Shown here: one piece after another, positions 58,301 through 64,000 of the stretch | Layout of the letters: each line of letters starts with the position of its first letter | Numbering within the stretch: the stretch's first letter is position 1 | Source of the DNA: Cliona cf. orientalis | Lineage: Eukaryota; Porifera; Demospongiae; Clionaida; Clionaidae | Assembly (NCBI GenBank): GCA_963930775.1 | Contig: OZ005689.1 | Coordinates: forward strand, 3,844,001 to 3,908,000 | Length of the DNA: 64,000 nt | Direction of reading: 5' to 3' | The notes under the pieces: generated by a model | The model's database searches: none | Seen by the model: the letters and a program-made list of their open reading frames with translations, nothing else | What the model was told of the DNA's origin: nothing | Program-made: the position numbers and the translations under genes

Positions 58301-61300
58301 ATTCCTGACATCACCACATTTGAGATTCTTGATCAAAATGGAATGGCGGTTAGTGCACTACTTGGAGTTTACAGTGTGCCCAGTGTCACCAGGGAATATG
58401 CTGGGACATACTCATGCATTGTCATGAGTACTATTGACAATAGCACCGTGAATGATACTTCAGAAGTGATAATCCAGTGTAAGTTATCGCTTACAAGTAC
58501 TATACGCTACCTACATGTAATTAAATCAGCCATAATAGAATTGAAAATGGATAAAAATGCAAAATGTAAGAATAGCTAGCTAGATAGGGATTTGGACAGC
58601 ATTTGGCATGACTGCTACCCTATTAGTTTTGCACTCTAGAATCTTAATAACAAAGGTATGTAGATCAAATTAATTCAAGAGAATTATTTCCTGCTATAGA
58701 CCCTCCTGAGATCACTTCCACTATCTCTTCCACTCACACCATCCTCTTGGGGCAAGAACTTCAACTTCACTGTGGCTATGATGGAGTTCCTGCACCCTCC
58801 ATCCAGTGGTTCCTCAATGACACAGAGCTCACAAGTATTTCGAACGAATTCGGCGGTTCCATCATTGACAGTGGAAACTCCACCTCGGTTAATATTGATT
58901 CGTTAAGTCCTGGCAATGAAGGGACTTACACGTGCAGGGCAATTAATTCACTTGGATCAGATGTGGCCCGCTATACTGTGATAGTTGGTATGTTATCAGT
59001 TACTATTACCATCGTTATTTATTTGCATGAACAAGTGGAGGACTATAGCATTTAATCGTTTGCATACCCTCATTTATGTAGTTATCCGATACTGTGAAGC
59101 TGAAAATACTTCAGCTACAAGTGGGATAACATACTCCTGGCCGAGGACTCTAGCAGGGGAGTCAGTTGCTCTCATCTGTCCAACTGAGTCTAATGTCTTA
59201 GTCACGAGGAACTGTAGTATGGAAGGATTATGGCAAACCATGGCTGATGATGAGTGCGATTCTGTCAATGAACAACTGGACATGCTTAACCCTTCATTTA
59301 CCAATGTAAGCATTATTGATCCTCGCCAGTGCACAAAGCGTAGGTGGAGGGTTACTGTAATTGTTTGGCGATTTTTAGAGGATTAGTACCATCTAACGTA
59401 TCGTATGTGACCTATCAGTTAAAATTTTGACCAGATTAGACTAATTGCTAGGATAAGTTTGTCAACGTTCACCATAAGAGTACTTAGTCTACCAGTATAT
59501 ACACTGGTCCAGTGGATACAATAGCATTAACAGTCAGATCAATCAATCGTATTACTTTGAATTTGATGCAGCTTACTAATGAGACGTATGTGGATGCTGC
59601 GGGAATGCTATCTGGAGCAATCGTTGCCACTGAGAATAGCACGAGTGAACAAACTGGTGAAGTGCTGGATAAAGTGGCAGGCTATCTTGATGACCTGGCT
59701 GATTTTGTGAATGAATCCAACGTTATCATTGACATGAATGTATGTATGCAAGGCAGTAGTACTATCCTCTTTCCATGCACAAATCTCTAATCTAAGAGTG
59801 ATAGCTAGACCCTAAAAAATTAATACTGTTTCTTCTTTCAGGTTGTTATGGATGTTGTTAATGTGCTGAATTCTCTCCTTCAATGGGAACCAGAGAATAT
59901 TATGGCTGCCAGCAGTTCAATGTTAGTTTGACTGATATTGTACAGCTAATAATAATAATACAACAGGAAGCTTTCCTATTATGAAGAAGAGTGGTTTCCC
60001 CCTTTACTAGCACTGTATTCTGCAATTATAAAGTAATAAAAACTTTCTCCCATAATGCTAGTCTCTAAAGCATGCTAAACCTTGTATGATCATAAATTAC
60101 TATAAAGTGCGTACTTATTCCAATCGATCCAGTGTGATTGAATCTTTTGAGACAATTGCTTCAACGTATGCACAACAACCTGCCGTGAATAAGACACAGA
60201 GCTTCGTCTCACCCTCTCTCACACTTGTCACTGAATTGGTGAGCACAATCAATAACAATAATAATTATTAATAATAATTATTATCGATATTGTAGAATTT
60301 GATGTATCAAACTGTGATTGTCTCAATTCCGACTTACAGAATCCTGTTGGTAGCCTGGCTTTGGATGGAAGGAGCTATTTCATAGGTAACTTAAATAACA
60401 ATGCTTACTATAGGTACAGGTATTATAATAATATGCATTGCGTGGTCTTCAGTCTGAAGTGGTAGCTAGTTGTAATTAAATTGTAGATCTAACTTCTGAA
60501 TCATTATAAATTTTGTTTGTATAGTAAATTTCTTAGCAATACACAAGAGTTCAGTCTTGATAATCTGATGTATTATCATAGGTGATAACGAGGTAACATC
60601 AGCAACTGGAGACATTGTTGAGCCTGGGGAACTATCGTCTCAACTGAATGCAGCAGTTGGTCTGCCTGCCTCACTCTTTAAACGGATAAAGGACCGTCCC
60701 AATATCGGAGTCTTCTTTGCTTTCTATGAATCTCCTTCTCTCTTCCCAGTCTCTGGAGGAACAAATTCATCCAGTTCACCCATAAGAAATGTGATTGGTT
60801 CCCAAGTCCTTGCAGCCACAGTAGGCTCTGGTATTAACTTTCGGAATCTTAGCGAAGCTGTCACGGTTGTATTTCGACTGCAAGTCCCAGAAGGAAGTGT
60901 AAGTTGATTTGGATTGTATGAGTGGAAATTCTTAATGGAAGGAGGGAGGGTATTCATTTTGACATACATGAAGTGTTTGTACTGAGCATTCAGGCTTTTT
61001 ATTAGCTATAGACCTGTAGTGGTCGCCTCACGCCTGATCAAACATAATAATATTATTTGAGGGAGAGAGAGAGAGATACTTGAACGGACACTTATTAAAC
61101 AGAGTTTAGAAAGGATGTGAAAGATTGGTATTCTAAACGATACACATGATTACTTCAATTGTAGGTCATAGCAGAAGGTACTGAAATGTGTGTTACTTGG
61201 AACTTCACTCGACTAGACTGGATCACAGAGGGGTGTACTACTATAGTTGGTGAAGAGAGAGTCATTACGTGTGAATGTAACCATCTCACAAACTTTGCTG

Positions 61301-63135
61301 TGCTTGTGGTATGTAATCACGGTTGAAGCATCCAGGATGCATAATATTATTGTATGTAAACATTATCACAGCTAAATGTAATGGTATTAATTTTATAGGA
61401 TATCTGCTTAAGACAAGAGGATTGTGAACCTTCCGCAGTTGATCAGGCACTAACCTACATCTCCTACATTGGGACTTCAATCTCCATTGTCTGCTTGATC
61501 TTCACTCTAGTGACTTTGATTGGCTTTAAGTGAGTTACCCTGTATTGTTTGTGACTCAAGATGTAGCTATATTATTGTACCGATAAAGACCCATTACCAA
61601 GCATCTACAGCTGAGAAAACACATAATATGGCATAGCTACCTATAGCTAGAAGCATGTGGTAAATGCATGTAATGAAGGTATTGATGTGGGGATCATACT
61701 CACTCATTAGTTATGAATAATTTCATTCAGGAAAATTCTTGAGAAGGATATATCCAAATACCACATTCAACTCTGTTTGGCCCTACTTAGCATGTATGTG
61801 TTGACTCTGATCCTGGTAGTGTTTAGTGCCCACAAAGTGACATCCATCTATGGAGGTTGTGTGACCTTGTCTCTCCTTGTTCACTACTTCACACTGGCAG
61901 CTGTGATGTGGATGGGAGCTGAAGCATTACTCATGTTCCAGAAATTAGTCATCGTCTTTATCAGAATAACAACAAAGTATATCATAGTCATCTCACTTGT
62001 CTGTTGGAGTAAGTTAACTTTATGACATAATTAGCATTAATTTTATGGGATCAAAACATACGAGTATCCCAATTAATTACTGAATACATTTTGCATGCTC
62101 CATGGCATCTTTTTAAAGAAGTAATGCACTAGACTAGCCTTAATGCAATTGAGACTAATAGCTAGTAAGTAGCTAGAGACCAATAATAATAGTAATGTAT
62201 TATGAACTCCGAAAACTTTTTTTTTTTTACGTATTATAGGTGTACCAAGTGTATTTGTTCTTGTACCTTTCATTGTTGACATGGTAAATGGTCGTGATGA
62301 TGCAAGTGACATCATCGTGAAGCGAGCCAAAACTAAAGATGAAATATCATAGTAAGTCTACTGCCTTACAATATCATTTTTTCCAAACTATTCATAATAA
62401 TAATAAAAATTATTATTATACGTTGACTGTGTGCTGCTAGATAAAGCTAGTGCCACGGTCTTGAATCTGTAACTAAAGCATGCACTGCCATGTGTTATAT
62501 GTGTGTATGCATTGCATTCTAATAATATTATCTGTTTTTTTTTCAGCTGTTTTCTATCACAGTTTGGAGCACTGATTGGAGCATTCCTAGTACCAATTTT
62601 TGTGATAATAGCAATCAATGTAGTGTTCTTTATCTGGGTTATTGTAGTTGTGAGTCGCCATACCAAGGAGAAAGCTGATCGAACGAAGCAGACCATCACC
62701 AAAAAACAAATCTTACGTATAACATTCAGCCTCAGTGGAGTACTGTTTCTCTTTGGAATCACCTGGGGATTCTTCATTCTCACTTTTTCTGTCTCTGGAC
62801 TCAGAGAAGCATTCCAAATCCTCTTTACTATCTTTAACTCACTCCAAGGGTTCTTTGTGTTCGTATTCATTCTATTTACTGAAGGATTTGGCTACTGGAA
62901 GGCCTTTCTGTCTTGTGAAAAGTACAGATCATCCAAGCCAGCAAGCCACCCTTCTGCGCTCAGAACTAGTAGCGTTCCTCTGAAGAATCAGCAAAATCAT
63001 GTTTACACGGATCTTAGCAACCTCTCCAAGCAACAACAAGGAAGGAATTACTCTAAAGGATACAGTAACGTTCTTACAACTGAAATTGATGCTAACAAAC
63101 TGGCAGCAAATGAGAGTGAAGCATTTTATTACTAG
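52302..63135 (+). CDS. Adhesion GPCR with 13 Ig-like modules, HormR-like, GAIN/GPS and 7TM (about 1979 aa)
   Basis: Twenty-five exons total 5940 nt in frame: 52302-52350; Ig 53229-53543, 53728-53982, 54037-54306, 54507-54782, 54853-55110, 55639-55953, 56097-56351, 56419-56688, 56831-57103, 57171-57428, 57838-58152, 58224-58478, 58700-58987; 59082-59339; 59513-59739; 59842-59921; 60133-60238; 60340-60385; 60582-60898; 61165-61308; 61399-61529; 61731-62008; 62240-62351; 62547-63135. Residues 1-17 are a signal peptide; 17-1217 Ig-like modules; about 1220-1280 a hormone-receptor-like domain (YCEAEN, NCSMEGLW); about 1304-1562 GAIN; 1563-1610 the GPS (MCVTW, GC, CNHLTNF) with the expected HL/T cleavage site; then seven membrane spans and a tail with VYTDL. 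In this family GPS cleavage exposes a tethered agonist. A donor at 59340 (GTAGGT) was chosen because it restores phase. Ig exons are all phase 1-1. The ligand is unknown. Confidence 0.9.
52857..58673 (+). repeat. Tandemly duplicated five-exon Ig block inside the GPCR gene
   Basis: Units begin at GCACGTGGTAAACAAA (52857, 55307, 57633). Units 1 and 2 (2450 and 2326 bp) each hold five Ig exons of 315, 255, 270, 276 or 273, and 258 nt. Unit 3 has only the first and last type (315 and 255 nt), then the shared 3' intron sequence. Exons and introns of different units are nearly identical, which points to recent duplication or gene conversion. The unit 3 structure fits an unequal crossover that removed three exons. 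Confidence 0.9.
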
Positions 63136-63400
63136 CCAGCAAGAATAATATTATTACTACTATCGGTCATGACAAGATAAACAGTTACTATGTATATGTA
63201 AATTCAATGACGAGCTAGCTAGTGCTACTTGTAGTTTAGTCTTATTAGCTATTCGTCTATATACTATCAATCATCCATTTGAACGTGCTGGCTACTCTTG
63301 CGCCCAGTACTGCGTACCAGTGATTAAAATCGACAGTAATGCGCATGCGCGGATAACGTCGCGTGCTGATTAAATTTTGTGACGTTAAAATGACGTCATA
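63136..63400. other. Short intergenic region between GPCR paralogues
   Basis: Only 265 bp separate the stop of one GPCR from the ATG of the next, so the downstream promoter must be compact or lie inside the upstream gene. The stretch contains TGACGT-type sequence (63390-63396, CRE-like), which is suggestive only. Confidence 0.4.
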
Positions 63401-64000
63401 ATGGGACGATTCGCCATTTTCTTCATCATGTCGCTAGGAGCGCAGCTGTGTTGGACGCTCATTTGTTTGCTATTTACTGTTGGGGGTGAGTGATTAAGAT
63501 AATTCAGTATCTGACATTATGTTCCATTATCAACTGGAAGACATAGCTCTGGCTCATGACACTACAGCATAATAATTATCATTAAATTTTTGATCTTAAT
63601 ATTCCATGTTTATAGCTAGATGGAAAGGAAAAACAAGCAGCTCAAGCTGTTGAAGTTTTAGTATCTAGATTTCACATTACAGGTTCAGCTCAGAGCACAC
63701 CACCAACACAATGTGTAGAGAATTTCCAGATTGAGCAAGATCGGATTGATCTATGCATCATGCCAGGAGTAGTCAACTGCTTCAGTTGTGCGGCATTGAA
63801 TACCACTGGTGGCAGTATTAATTGGCAGGTTGAGCTGAATGGTGATCTTGTGCCTGTGTCATCATCACCTGATGCTGTAGTCAATGGTAATTTTCTTGTT
63901 ATTGCCATGCCTGACAATTACGTTCAACCTGGAACCTCTGGGAGAAGGGATATTCGTTGTAGTGTTAATGGTCGAAGTCTTGAAGCAAGATTAGCTTCAC
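63401..64000 (+). CDS. Ig-bearing adhesion GPCR paralogue, 5' part (cut by window end)
   Basis: Exon 1 (63401-63485) starts MGRFAIFF, with an alternative in-frame ATG at 63428, and encodes a hydrophobic signal peptide ending phase 1. The second exon starts at 63683 and encodes an Ig-like module of the same type as the first module of the upstream gene (Cys, MPGVVNCFSC, INWQVEL, AMPDNYVQPG, GRRDIRCS), still open at base 64000. Same phase and signal exon layout make it a tandem paralogue. Whether it has a GPCR end cannot be seen here. Confidence 0.75.

Overview
Organism. This is metazoan nuclear DNA. Coding exons are split by short AT-rich introns (often 50-110 bp) with GT-AG borders, and intergenic DNA is full of small inverted-repeat transposons. 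The protein set (Ig/Fn3 receptors ending in death domains, Ig-bearing adhesion GPCRs, beta-helix multi-pass proteins, a Ngaro-type retrotransposon) suggests a sponge, probably a demosponge. That is an inference from style and gene content. No rRNA or intact tRNA was found. All exon borders were placed by hand from splice consensus, reading phase and comparison of paralogues.

Region 1 (1-35.7 kb): a mixed-strand cluster of one receptor family. Each member has a signal-peptide exon, an Ig-like domain with a W-x-G-[ST]-A-F motif, one or more cysteine-rich Fn3-like domains with an SNCGxCP-type motif, one membrane span, and a variable tail. On the plus strand are a 3' fragment (2-160), two decayed copies (520-1847 and 2194-4363), and two intact genes with a cytoplasmic death domain (4698-6919, 457 aa; 17447-19888, 399 aa). 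On the minus strand are a 618-aa gene with a tyrosine-rich acidic tail (8136-15041) and a gene with an unrecognised repeated cytoplasmic module (about 29423-35665). The constant ectodomain with exchanged tails looks like a modular recognition locus.

A Ngaro-like tyrosine-recombinase retrotransposon lies at 23136-29011 on the minus strand. It has textbook split direct repeats (A1 - ORFs - B1 A2 - B2), a spliced gag and overlapping RT/RNase H and recombinase frames.

Region 2 (37.1-41 kb): a single-exon coiled-coil protein with an N-terminal membrane span and a GPI-signal-like C-terminus (tetherin-like topology), with a frame break near its N-terminus. After it comes a truncated, frameshifted adhesion-GPCR pseudogene on the minus strand.

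Region 3 (41-52.7 kb): a direct segmental duplication of about 5.4 kb carrying two paralogues of a large protein (Pmp-like beta-helix repeats plus a Cys-rich segment plus 8-9 membrane spans). The second copy is intact (1209 aa); the first has lost its ATG and has a 1-nt frameshift.

Region 4 (52.3-64 kb): a complete 25-exon adhesion GPCR of about 1979 aa with 13 Ig-like modules, a hormone-receptor-like domain, GAIN/GPS and 7TM. Its Ig exons come from tandem duplication of a five-exon block, and all have symmetric 1-1 phases. The next paralogue starts at 63401 and runs off the window.

Regions 1 and 4 both look like expanding families of cell-surface recognition proteins. A role in immunity or self/non-self recognition is inference only.
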